Origin: Phorcus lineatus
Taxonomy: Eukaryota > Mollusca > Gastropoda > Trochida > Trochidae
Direction: 5' to 3'
Length of the DNA stretch: 64,000 bases
Assembly (NCBI GenBank): GCA_921293015.1
Contig: OV121095.1
Location: 39,467,484-39,531,483 of the forward strand
Under the pieces are notes generated by a model that was given only the letters and a program-made list of their open reading frames with translations, did not search any database and had not been told where the DNA came from. The translations under genes and the position numbers were made by a program. Shown here piece after piece: positions 53,509-64,000 of this stretch; position 1 is the stretch's first letter; each line of letters starts with the position of its first letter.

Positions 53509-54179
53509 TCAATGCATATAATATTAATGGGACTTCAAAATATTCAAACATGAAAATGATTGGTATGTCATTTTACGTGCATTTATTGAAAAACCAAAAC
53601 TAACATCTATGTATCACTCACAGACATGTGCGCTTAATTACAATGTTGCTTAATTGTTTAGATTTGAATGACCCATTCACAATATTCCGTATACACGTGC
53701 ACGTTTAACCATCGACTATGGAAGTGATTATTGCCTAAGTTAAAAACCTGGATATTGGAAGGATTTTGCAAGGTCAGTGCCATCATGTGTACCAATAAGC
53801 ATATGATGCATATAACTTTCATATTAAGAATAAATAACTTTCGCTTTTAATGTATCAAGTTCAAGTTGACGATAGATCAAATACTTTAAGTATTTGCATG
53901 TATTAGCTTGTTATGCTCACACGCGCATCTGGTAAATATAGACGCTAATTTACACACATATTACCTTAAATGTCAAACCCCTACTCTCACGCCTGTTTCC
54001 ATTCCTCTATTCTCAAGTGCGGAGTAAACTCTTCATTGATAAATAGCATGATTCCCTAGGGCTTTCCTGCAAATGTGGTAGCCATTATAATATTTCGTGT
54101 GTATAAGAAAAACCTGAAAGTGGTACAAAATGAATGTGAAAGAACCGGGAACGACGATCAGGGATTTAATGGAATGGTT

Positions 54180-54560
54180 TGACATTTAAGAAATGTGCTG
54201 TAAAAGACATGTACTTAGATCTACAGCACTACTGGGAGTACAAGCGTGTACCCGATGTGGATCATAACTGCAAAGCGATGTAACTGATTGTGGAGGACTT
54301 TTGTAAGCCTAAGATAGTCATGTAACTAACTGGATTGTTGAAACCCTCCGTTATAATCGATGTAATGCATTGTAGACAATTTAATCGCTAAGACTCATTG
54401 TAGGAAGTTATTGAAATCCTTACTCGTATTCCACGTAGCATTTTGATGAAGATGTAAATGTTATGCATTGTAAGATGTCTTTATAAGCCTCAGTTATCAT
54501 GTAAGTCATTGAAGACGCTTGTCATGTTGCAGCCATGAGATGTCATCGATGTATCTAATT
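54180..54560 (+). repeat. Possible degenerate repeat, about 40-50 bp
   Basis: Words of the type (g/c)atgtaa(c/t)...cattgtaga recur near 54280, 54319, 54359, 54452 and 54499 with loose spacing. The similarity is weak, so the unit length and borders are uncertain. Confidence 0.4.
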
Positions 54561-54812
54561 TGTAAATGAGAAAATGTACGTATCATAACAAAACATGGTA
54601 GTAACATCAGTTTTGATCTATGTAAATCATGTTTAAAGAACTTTTTAAAGAACGATTTGTTCATGGACGATAACACACAAATTTGTTCATTTTAGAACCT
54701 CACTTCGCCACAACCAGAACACTGTTCGTGATGCAAGTGTTCCGAAGATAGTGAGATTCAAAAATGTATCTCTAGATCTGTTTATATGATGAAAGTTGTC
54801 GGTGAGTTGAAG

Positions 54813-54846
54813 CAAGGACCTGTATTATATTCTATACAGGTCCTTG
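54813..54846. repeat. Hairpin, 13 bp arms
   Basis: caaggacctgtat (54813-54825) and atacaggtccttg (54834-54846) are exact reverse complements with an 8-base loop. The same arm words turn up in many animal genomes as small palindromic elements (from memory). No RNA gene is evident. Confidence 0.75.
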
Positions 54847-57800
54847 GTTGAAGGTATCAAAATGTTTTCTCTCGTGAACAGTGTGTTACCTTCATCTACT
54901 GGTTTGTTTGATTCGATCAAATACTGGATTATTATAACGTAATGCAAATCCTTACTGTTGTAGTCTATGTATCTGTCTCTAGTGTTAAGATGCATTTCTC
55001 ACATGTCGAGATTAAATACCGCTCTGTATAGCTCGTTTATCCACTGGTAAAACAAAACACAACATGAAAAAGCTAGAGTGGACAGATGACAACACATGAC
55101 AAGCAATGACAGGCAATAAAGGCAATGTTACATGGATCTGTCAACCATGGCTTTAACATGCTCTATAGGACAGTGTAGAGAAAGACGTGGACATGCAAAT
55201 AATCTTCCCATGATTCTCTTTCATGTGGAGATCAGCAAACATAAACCCTGGGGGCAAGGCCACGTGATTGGCCATATCATCACGTGACTGACCACTCGAG
55301 TTGAGGTGACCAGTGTCCGAGGTGAAAGCCTCGCTTTGATGTCAGGTGCGGAATTCCCCTCCATGTCCGATAAGACTTCACCCCAGGCCACCTGTGTTGA
55401 GATTTGACATGATAAACCCGACCCCGGTTTGTTTCCGTCGTTCGGGGTCGACCGCAGTGATTACAGAAAAAGAAGATGGGGGTATTTGAATTTTGTAATT
55501 ATGAATGCGTAGCATTCCATGATAATGTTATGGTCCATGAGCCTTTTTCTTTGTTAACCTTATTATGGATAACCTCCTAAAAGACAACTGTCTTCCCTAT
55601 ATCGATAAAGCATGATATGAAGATAAAGAAAACCATCAAGGGGCAATGACGAAAGCAAAGAACTCAGCTTTATACATTCTCCGTTTCTAGCCTTATCTTT
55701 GGAGGTGGCTATCAATTTGACAGTTTTTTCTCTGTGTTTGTACCTTCCCTGATCTTAAACGTTTATTATTTGGTGATTTAATCTCGTTTGAACAAATGTA
55801 TCTTCTGATGATTCCAAACCTTAATTCTACCCTTGTGATATTTCTAAACATCTGTATCATCTAACGTATCTCGCTCTTAATTAAACTCTACACCTGTAAC
55901 GTCGAAACTCTAAATGTCTATCATCCAATGGCCTGTCCCTAATGTTAAGTAATCGCGGGGTTTAACTTTCTGTGGAAAATGATAAGAATTCGGCGCGTGT
56001 GGGTAATTTAATCGTATTGCTCCTATAACCAACTCCAGTTGGCCGTGTATCTGCTGTAGCTCGTGGTGCGGTAAATATTATATCTAACGTATGCGCGCTC
56101 TTGAGGCTGTTGTTGACGCCAGTGTTTGTAGAGAGGTTTTGTATTGGGAGACACTTGTGGCCAGTGGCCTCGTGTCCTTTCATGTGTAAGTGGGGCTATT
56201 ATTTATACTCGAGCAGCTTCCTGAAACCGTGTTGAGCCTTCAAATATGTTGCTACTTTACCTGCAGCTAGCCATCTTACAATGCTCAATGGGAGCAAGTT
56301 GTGTTTTCTCAACATCTAAAGCCTCGGTTAAGTCAATAAAGTACTACACTACTGACGACAGGTGATGTTAACGACCATTACACGTGGTGGCTGCATTTGA
56401 ACTTAATATTCATTCAAATTAACTCACAATTTTATATCGTCAAAGTGCTCCTTAAATCAAAAGAATTGTATCACTGTTATATTCATGCTTCTTGACTACA
56501 AGGGGTTCTCATATTTCAGGAATCGTCTACATTCTGTCACCATTGCATATTTTTAAACATGATTCACATGTTTCGTCTCCGACAGTTCAGTGTATTCAAA
56601 CTTCTTAAGAATGTCTTAACATTTACAAACCTGTTACATTATCTTTATATACGTTCACCTGAGTAACCTTTGGATTCTCTGACAGGCTCCCAACTCATGT
56701 TAGGTGAAATCCATTTGAGTCTCTCTGTCCTTCTCAGGAATTTAATGACGGAGAACAGAATAATCGCAAACAGGCCGATGAAAACTTCGAGGCACACACA
56801 ATTTTACTGCCGTCTCTCTCTGCTTCATAAACTTTAATGACTTGAGAATACTGTAATATCCTGCCCAATTTCTGGGGGTTTGATTGGCTGTAATCATGCT
56901 CGCCGAGTAAGGTTTATAGAACCAGTCATGCGACAGGACTCCTTGTTGCAGAAAATAGGATAAAAATACAGTTTACTCTTAGTCATGAAGGTTTATGAAC
57001 CCCCTTAGAAGAACCTTCAAAGTTGAGACTTTCTGAGGTTATGATGAACTTCATAAACATGTTAACCTATTATAAAGGAATATGTAAAAATATAAAATGT
57101 AAATGAAAAGGGGTTTTGAAATCAACAGTGTTTAATACTTTCTCATAATCTGGCCAATAACTCATAAATTTGAAATACAAGCCATCTCGTGAACCAACGG
57201 ATATTTTGAATCATAGGTATCTTTGATTCATAGGTATATAAAAAAAAGCCACTGGAAGTGTCTGTCAAGAAAAACAGCATGGACAAAGTGAAAACTGTAT
57301 TTATGGAATCAAAAAGGGTTCAGAGGTGTAGTGTAGTAAAAGGGTTGTAAAAGGACATTTCAGTGCGATCTTGAACCAACGTCAGCAAGTGAAGGTGACA
57401 AAAAGTCGTTGATAATGTCGGTGATATAAATGATTGATACATTATTGTAACGTAGTCCAGCAAAAGGCAGTGGTATAATTAAAGTAATGATATGTCCGCC
57501 GCATCCTGCTCACCCTCTCCCATCCCCGGCGACGTTATTGTTACAGATATATTATAGGCCAGGTGGAGTAACCCTTGGTCCTCGTGAAAACAACACACAC
57601 ATGCACATCCTGTGGTTTATTGCTCCGTCTCCACATATATACCATGTGACAGTTTAATGCATACGAAAACAGCTCTTACTTGAATCAACTATAAGACTCA
57701 TTCAAATTACAGCGTTTGCTTTCCTTCTCAGGTGTCGTTCATTTATATTTCTACAGAAACTGGTTCATTCGAAACTTGAGTACTTTATATAGAGCCAAGC

Positions 57801-58714
57801 AATTGTTGTGACATATCCTTTGGTTGAATTAAACGGGCAAAGTGTCGATGCTCATTATGTATTCTCCAGTTTTAGATTTATACTGGCCAAGATAGGTTAG
57901 GGAACTTTTCAATTTTATGATTAATATTTCATCAGATGATCAATATACAGATATGTCGTTATTGATCATTTCAGAATTTCATACATCCCTAATTAATTAT
58001 CGCCACAATAGAAGAAATTGGAAAAATAGTGTAATTGAGACTGGTGTAAATAGTAATTCATGGTATTCGGACTACACTGTTTATAATAGAGGCAAATGTT
58101 TAAGAGAACGATTTTTATCATATAAACAGTCATTTATAGGAGACCGAAGTTTATTAGACCGTGTTTAGTTTATACAAGCGTTTGTGGAGACTGTTGTCAA
58201 TATGAACAAGTTTTAATCAAAGACAACGAATTTTGATCACAGAAATAAGCTTTTAGATAAATGATGCTAGTGTCCATCATAAAGACAAAAGTTAATTGGA
58301 AACAACTGTTAATCATAGATAGGAGCTTTTATGTTGACTCTTGTAATTATTGAGGTGAGTATTTATCGGAGAGCGGTGTTATTGGAGTCCACAGATCTCA
58401 TGATTGCTTAGCAATCAACCCTACCTATAATCTGACATTGCAACTCTTCTATCTAATCTCGCTGTGAACTCACTTGGTTAAAACCTCCCTGTTTCCAATT
58501 AGCTTGCAACGTGTTACACTTTTTCCAATTATTTGCGCCTATAAAATATGTGATTTATAATGGACATCAACACTGTTTAGGGTGTTTATGTTCTGTTCAG
58601 GTGAGGGAACCATGTTAGCAGTAGGCGCTGTTTAGTGTCGGAATAAGGTGTTGTACGCCATAATTCAGGATGTTCGTGTACTCAATCGTTTTTGATAATA
58701 ATGATCATAATCCA

Positions 58715-58953
58715 TTTGTATTGCGCCAGGCATGCTAAAAGCGCACAAATTCTATAACTACCCTTAAGAAATACGACTTTAATGCAGCTATTAAGCGCTT
58801 CGTATTCAGGTACTCATTTGTACATCTGTTTAGACAGATCAGTCACAACACAGTACAAAGCCCAGGTGACAAATGTTTAATGCCCCCACCAGAAGTCGTA
58901 CCCGAGCCGTTAGCATTACAGGATATTAACAACAACAACATCGCTGTGCTCCA
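58715..58953 (-). mobile_element. tRNA-derived SINE, minus strand, copy 2 (diverged)
   Basis: The order of blocks matches the 53192-53508 element. attgcgccaggcatgctaaaagcgc corresponds to atggcgccttttccacg...atgctcaaagcgc. The blocks attcaggtactcatt, cccaggtgacaaat and cccccaccagaagtcgtacccgag correspond to ttcaggtacccatt, cccaggtcacaaat and ctccacccggattcgaacccgag. The text ends with cgctgtgctcc against cactgtgctc. The B-box is mutated, so the copy is older and cannot transcribe from its internal promoter. Confidence 0.7.
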
Positions 58954-60436
58954 CAACAAAATATATCGAAATATTTCACAATTAAGACATTATCAAAGGT
59001 TAACACGTTAGTTATCATAAGATTCGGAATATCTAAATTATAAGGAATTATGATGTTGAAGAAGATCAAGTGCTTATGGATAGCAAACTCCTTTATTGCA
59101 CAAATTGCTAATAAGAACTTGTTCTTCTCGATCAACCCAAAAATGCCCCTTAAAGAGATTATGATGTTTTCAAAGATTTGACGATGGCAGTATCCCCCAA
59201 GTTCGTAATCATCCGTTTGATAATCATGCAATGTCATCATTTCAATGTATAAGGTTCAGAATTTGTATATTAACCATGAAATTATACTCTTCCAAAGAGA
59301 GTTTAGTCATTGCAGAATCTACAGTTTTATGCCAAATGCCAGGATATTTGAATATGAAATATTATGAATATTACACACAATAGTGTGTGATCGTGCGATC
59401 ATCTTTCAACTATAAAACCTCTTTTCAAGTTTACCTGCTTAAACCGTCAATTTTATTTCTCAGTGACGTTTGATGATGATGTGATCTCAGGAATTCTCGT
59501 AAATTCCCATTACATAACAACGGCGTTTTCATTTGGTTGTAATGTTGTCACTGGAAAATGAAGGATTATTCGTTAAGAATAGATATTTATATTAATTCTT
59601 TTTAACATTGGAAATAAGACCCATAGAAGCAGAATCTTCATAAGTTTATCCTTTGCGCGAAGAACATTGTAACTATTGTTCTCTTGTGTAAGATTACACT
59701 AACATATAGTTACCCCCAAAAATATAATTGAAAGTTTAGTTGGAATACTTTATATTGAATAATAAGGACGGAATCCCAAACAATATGTAGCTAAGGGCTA
59801 AAATTGTGTCCACAAGACAACAAAAAATATTCTTGAGATAGCTCCTTTGAATTTTGCTGTAGTTTTCTAAGTTTGTAAGCTTAGAGTAAAGAAATGAACG
59901 CGGAACGCCGAACCAGTCTTCCCGTGTAACCCATGAACTGTCGTGTTCCACAGAGGCTTTGGCGTGTCTGGAAAGGTCATTAGATCGATGGCTGTCGCTC
60001 TCTCGCTCCGCCTTTGAAACCTTCAGATCTTTAATGCTTCTTTTGGCAAAAACTTTTATTACAACATTATTGACAGTCATCATGCAATAAATGCTAAAAA
60101 TCTTCATCGAAACAATTACTAATATCAAATTTAGACGAGAAGGGTAATAAAACCATTGCTAATGTATTGCACAGGCCCCCGTGCTCTGAAATCCCTTCAA
60201 CTTGATGACGGTTATTCGTTTGAAGTTCATGATTACCAACCTCAATTTCCATCGTTTTAATTCTGATCAAATAAAACACGCAACAAACAACGTCCTGCTT
60301 GGAAACCCTAGTGGCATTATATAAGAGCCCATCGATGGGCGTCAGAAGTTGATAGTTAAGTTTGATTTAAAGTTTTATCGTGCATGAGGACTGCTGCTCA
60401 GATCGCAGACACCAATTCTATCGTGATTAATGTTAT

Positions 60437-60664
60437 ATGGACAGAGGATTGAAACAGGGAGATGTGCTATCTCCAGTGTTATTAATAAGAAATCTTGATG
60501 ATACGGAACTCCTGATAGGGCTTAAAGAGGAAGCATCACTGTTTAATGAAACTGCTTGTCGGAGTCATGTGCTATTCGTCAATGTACAGACGAAAATATC
60601 AAACGATGATGAAACCAAAACCAAAGATATTAATGTTACCATGGCAGATTTTGACAAATCCTGA
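60437..60664 (+). pseudogene. Relic of a LINE-type reverse transcriptase (short)
   Basis: A 75-codon frame begins MDRGLKQGDVLSPVL, which contains the RT motif G(L/V)(R/K)QGDxLSP of LINE-type polymerases, then loses similarity after NLDD. The piece VLFVNVQTKIS farther on may be a decayed FADDTxI-like catalytic block, in which case the catalytic aspartates are gone. There is no upstream endonuclease that I can see, so only a scrap remains in intron 2. Confidence 0.5.
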
Positions 60665-60929
60665 TAAGAAAGATTAGTCTCAGACGTCAGGCAATAATCT
60701 AATAACTTGCAAGGGGCAGTATCAAACAGATTTATCGTCATATTTTGTCTTCGTTAGCCTGGGTTTACACTTTTTATAAGATAGGCCGAAATGTACTTGG
60801 AACCTTTGAATGTGAGACAAGGATTTCTTCATAAAAACTCCAATTACAGATAACATCTCGGGCAAGTGTTACCCTTATCAGTTGACACTTTAACGTCTGA
60901 TGTTTATGTACGTTATACGTTTTTGGTGT

Positions 60930-61215
60930 TTGGAACTGAAGCATTATAGATGATTTATAGTTGGACTGAAGCAGGGTATGTTGGCTTATGATTGGAACTT
61001 GGGTATATTGAGACTGAAGCTGGTTTGTTGGTTCAACATTGATATTGAAGCGGGTTTATTGGTTTATGATTGGGTCTGAAGAGGGGTAAATTCAGACTGA
61101 ATAGGATTGGGAATGAAGCATGATTAGTGCTTTTTGGGTTTGGACTGAAAAGGGGTATGTTTATTTATGATTTGGACTAAAGCGATGCATGTTGGTTAAT
61201 GATTGAGACTGACTT
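60930..61215 (+). repeat. Degenerate minisatellite, about 45 bp units
   Basis: Units of the type ttggactgaagc.gggtatgttgg(t/c)ttatga recur about six times with substitutions and deletions. Confidence 0.7.
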
Positions 61216-61289
61216 CAACTTCCGAGGATCATACAATTCGTGCTGCAACCAAACGCTATTAGTATTCTCGTGTTTACCAAGAACTCAGT

Positions 61290-61430
61290 CTGTAAAGCCT
61301 TCTCTCACCCTCTCTCTGACTTGTTGCTTATCTCTCTCTTTGTATCATTCCCTAACCCTCTCTGTCTCTCCATTTGTCTATTTGTCTCTCTCATTCATTT
61401 AGCCACCCTCCTTCTCTCTGTTTACCATTG
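61290..61430 (+). repeat. Pyrimidine-rich tract
   Basis: A ctctctc-rich stretch similar in composition to 16455-16640. Two overlapping frames over it (61199-61402 and 61240-61431) are serine/leucine-rich artefacts. Confidence 0.85.
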
Positions 61431-62939
61431 ATCAGATGAAGTAATGTGTGTGGTATCAAGCAATGCTTACAACCGTTCACTCAGCTGCACGTTTTCCTTG
61501 TAGGAGGTAACGAATTGAATAACACGGTCTTAGTAAACTATCAAACTCATCATTTGAAGTCCCTAAGCCAGGAGATCCTTATTTAACCTGAACCAACACC
61601 CGTAAGGACTTACTGCGGCGTTCACCGGTCTAAAAGTGGTGTGTGTATGTGTATACACCAGGTGACATTCTGACTCTAGACTAACTGTTTAGATTTAGGT
61701 GGACCCGACGCCTGCCTTCAAAGACCCGGTTACTGCTCAGTGGCACATAGATAAAGACACTTTTGTTTTAGTGAGGATTGGAAGGTCAACCTACCCGCTG
61801 TATTACCTCTTTGGGTTACCTGCTCCGGCTATAGAGCTAGATATATGAACATACCCTCCATGTATCAGGTTAGGGTTGCGTTAGGGGTAGCTATTAGATC
61901 TGGGTTTTGATTGGGTTCAGATAAAGAGTCTTGGTTCTGGGGGCATTAGGATATGGTAAGATTGGATAAGTGTATCTATTGTCAGGGTGTGACTGTAAGG
62001 GTAACATTTCATAAGTGGATAATGTTAGACTGTACAGAAGAGTTCCAAAGCTAACATGGTAGATTACATGATACAATATGGTACCATTTGAGCTGACACC
62101 CGAAGAATGTATATATCAATGGCTATAACCCTCTTGCATTTATCGGATTCTTATTAGGAGTCGCGTATCAACAGTGTCCGAAAGATGACGCCATACAAAG
62201 TTTCTACTGCTAACACAAAAGTTCGTAAAAAACTTTCCACTTAAAAGCAAATTTTGGTAAGAAGCTGTGAATAGTTTTCTCTGAATGTGCATGTTTTTCG
62301 TTATATGACAGCTTATGTGTCAGTCTGGACAGCACAATTTGAAAGTTGTGAATCTCTAACGTCATTGCTATAGCGTAGATTGGAAACATTAGGTGTAAAC
62401 ATATATAATCCTTCAATATAACTGACCAGGAATGGTTACAGACTGGTGATGTTGTGCTGCTATTGAGGTATTACTATTTTGGCAATTAGAAAAATAGCAT
62501 AGATGTCAGTTTTCACGATATTTTTATTTAGGCCTAATAAATTTTCATTTAGAAATATGAATAATTGTCATTTTCTTAGCGATGCATCACACAAGGACAC
62601 TGTATGGTTGATGGTTTAATCAATGTAGTACTTTCCTATCTTGCATGTTATCAGTTTGCCCCAAAATCTAAATACCAGGGTGTATTTGGTGGTGTACTAT
62701 TGGTTTGCGTGCTTGTGTTTATTGTTGACACCCGAGAGCGGGCCGTCATTGTCCATGTATTGTACTCCCCTGTCAACATCTATAAGGCATATCCGCATCT
62801 TCTATCAGATGAGCTCTCTCTAATTTGAAACTTCTCTCAAATCAGTCATGCTTGGCGAACTACCAGGTATTTCTAGTACAGGCGGTTCATTTTGTCAGGG
62901 AAATCTGTTGTGTTTGTCCCCCACCCTCCATCATTTAGC

Positions 62940-63075
62940 GCGAGAAAATTGCCATATAATTCGTCGATAGATGCACGGATTGGCCAGTATTCATTGCATG
63001 AGGAGCCGATATATAGCGCCGTAATTACTGGGTTGAGGCAAGGAGACCCTCTCCAATCGTGTCTTTTATGTTGAA
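62940..63075 (+). pseudogene. Second LINE reverse transcriptase relic
   Basis: The frame 62892-63074 ends ...VITGLRQGDPLQSCLLC, in which TGLRQGDPL (63027-63053) matches the common RT block TGLRQGDPLSP. The expected SPxLF continues in a shifted frame and is lost. It has the same RT block as the relic at 60437-60664, so the two are separate insertions rather than parts of one element. Confidence 0.45.
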
Positions 63076-64000
63076 ATAATTCGCTTCACCTCCCGGTTTG
63101 TGATAATTCTTTGGCTATTTCCTCCTTTCAACTGCTTGCCTATTAGCAAGCTTCATAAGGCTAATCGTCTCCCGCCAGAAGCACAGCGAGACATTTCTTC
63201 CCGTGATACTAAGAATGCTTTTTCTCAGCTTGGCTTAATCAACGTAGATCGCGACATTCACTCGTGTATGGCGATAGTGTTTGATAAAAGGTTTATTATC
63301 TTAAGCTGTCAAGCATACACCTCATTAAAAGCCTGTTTGACAGGTTGAGGAGTGGAGAGAGAGAAGGATATTCATTGAGGACGATACATGACCTGTTTGT
63401 ATCCAGATTGCTTCGGTTTGCAGAGACTGAGAGTGATTCCTTCTTAAGTGGTCTTTAATATATTGCGTTTTTCTTTTAAATAATGATTTATTCGTTTCAG
63501 GTCTTTTTTTTAAAAAGTTTTACTTAGATTCTGTTCAATATTCTCATGTTCACTTTATCATTTTCCACGTACGATTGTATCATATTATTTTTCTAAGGTC
63601 CGTCAAGTTTGACGTTCCAATTTTAAGAATATTTCAATACTTCCTCGCATAAGAAAAACCACAACCATTACATTCCTAAGTGCAACAGGAATATCGCTTT
63701 TCTTCGCTTTTCCATTGCCACTATGTAAAATACTAAAATTCCATCCTCAGTAAAAAAAAATCTAATAAAATAAAACTGCAATGAATAATGTATCACGTAT
63801 TTCCAGCCGTCTTGTATGAATTGTCTGTTGTTTGGCCATGTTGGGTGGTCGCTATATCTCACAAGGTTGATTTAAATAAAAATCAGTTTGACTTGGACAA
63901 GAAGTGGCGCTTTGAAAAAAAAAGGAAATATTCGTCATCACGACGTGGGTCCCGACACCTGGAGATTTTCTGCACAGAACCAAATCCTTCTCTTCAGAAG

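Larger units (their letters stand above)
49723..64000 (+). other. Wnt11 intron 2, incomplete, over 14 kb
   Basis: The intron starts at donor gtgagt (49723) and is open at the right edge. I looked for exon 3 by its expected words (G-T-R-E-x-A-F, CxC, WGGC) and saw none, so the intron is at least 14,278 bases, unless a diverged exon was missed. It holds a degenerate minisatellite, SINEs, two reverse-transcriptase relics and E-box palindromes, listed separately. The stretches 51260-52300, 55460-58700, 59000-60430, 61430-62930 and 63080-64000 contain only short frames that I cannot assign. Confidence 0.75.

Noticed and set aside
53367..53603. 78-codon frame with an LLSPPGFEPESSALEAST segment
   Set aside because: It is the translation of the antisense tRNA-like SINE head, not a gene.
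59736..60279. Minus-strand frames of 130 and 61 codons close together
   Set aside because: No domain was recognised; a link between them would need a frameshift or intron that I cannot support.
61860..61900. ggttagggttgcgttagggg, reminiscent of telomere repeats
   Set aside because: Only two imperfect TTAGGG words are present, with no array.
1..64000. CRISPR arrays, prokaryotic operons, phage or virus genes
   Set aside because: The repeats are ordinary eukaryotic minisatellites without spacer structure, and no bacterial or viral gene was recognised.

Overview
This is eukaryotic genomic DNA: A+T-rich, without operons or long open reading frames, and full of minisatellites, tRNA-derived SINEs and transposon relics. 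One gene can be recognised, the 5' part of a Wnt11-family gene on the + strand. The repeats (tRNA-headed SINEs, a Tc1-like relic, a GGGGAGATAACT-type motif) fit a lophotrochozoan invertebrate, most likely a mollusc. That placement rests on remembered motifs and is an inference.

Layout. Positions 1-17600 are a gene-poor 5' flank. It holds a broken Tc1/mariner transposase (about 9230-9985), an inverted repeat (12791-12895), a 73-75 bp minisatellite (13446-13680), a TA microsatellite and a SINE (16661-16870). Positions 17600-18347 are locally G+C-richer and are the likely promoter and 5' leader. Wnt11 coding exon 1 (18348-18433) encodes the signal peptide and ends in a gtaagt donor. A 31,056 bp intron follows (18434-49489), filled with tandem repeats and a perfect 247 bp tandem duplication. 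Exon 2 (49490-49722) encodes the conserved N-terminal Wnt domain up to the RWNCSSI motif and the DLxRG end. Intron 2 begins at 49723 and runs past the window end. It contains a degenerate minisatellite, two copies of one SINE family and two short reverse-transcriptase relics. I did not find exon 3, so the rest of the gene should lie beyond position 64000.

Joined across intron 1, the two exons give about 106 residues: signal peptide, the KWLAL block typical of Wnt11, then the first conserved cysteines of the Wnt fold. The splice phases agree (phase 2 at exon 1/2, phase 1 at the end of exon 2). No other protein-coding gene could be supported, and most other short open frames look like chance or repeat-derived frames. 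I did not find a previously undescribed biological system. The most unusual items are the very long intron 1, the perfect 247 bp duplication, a 249-codon frame overlapping exon 2, and a 39 bp minisatellite whose period keeps a reading frame open.
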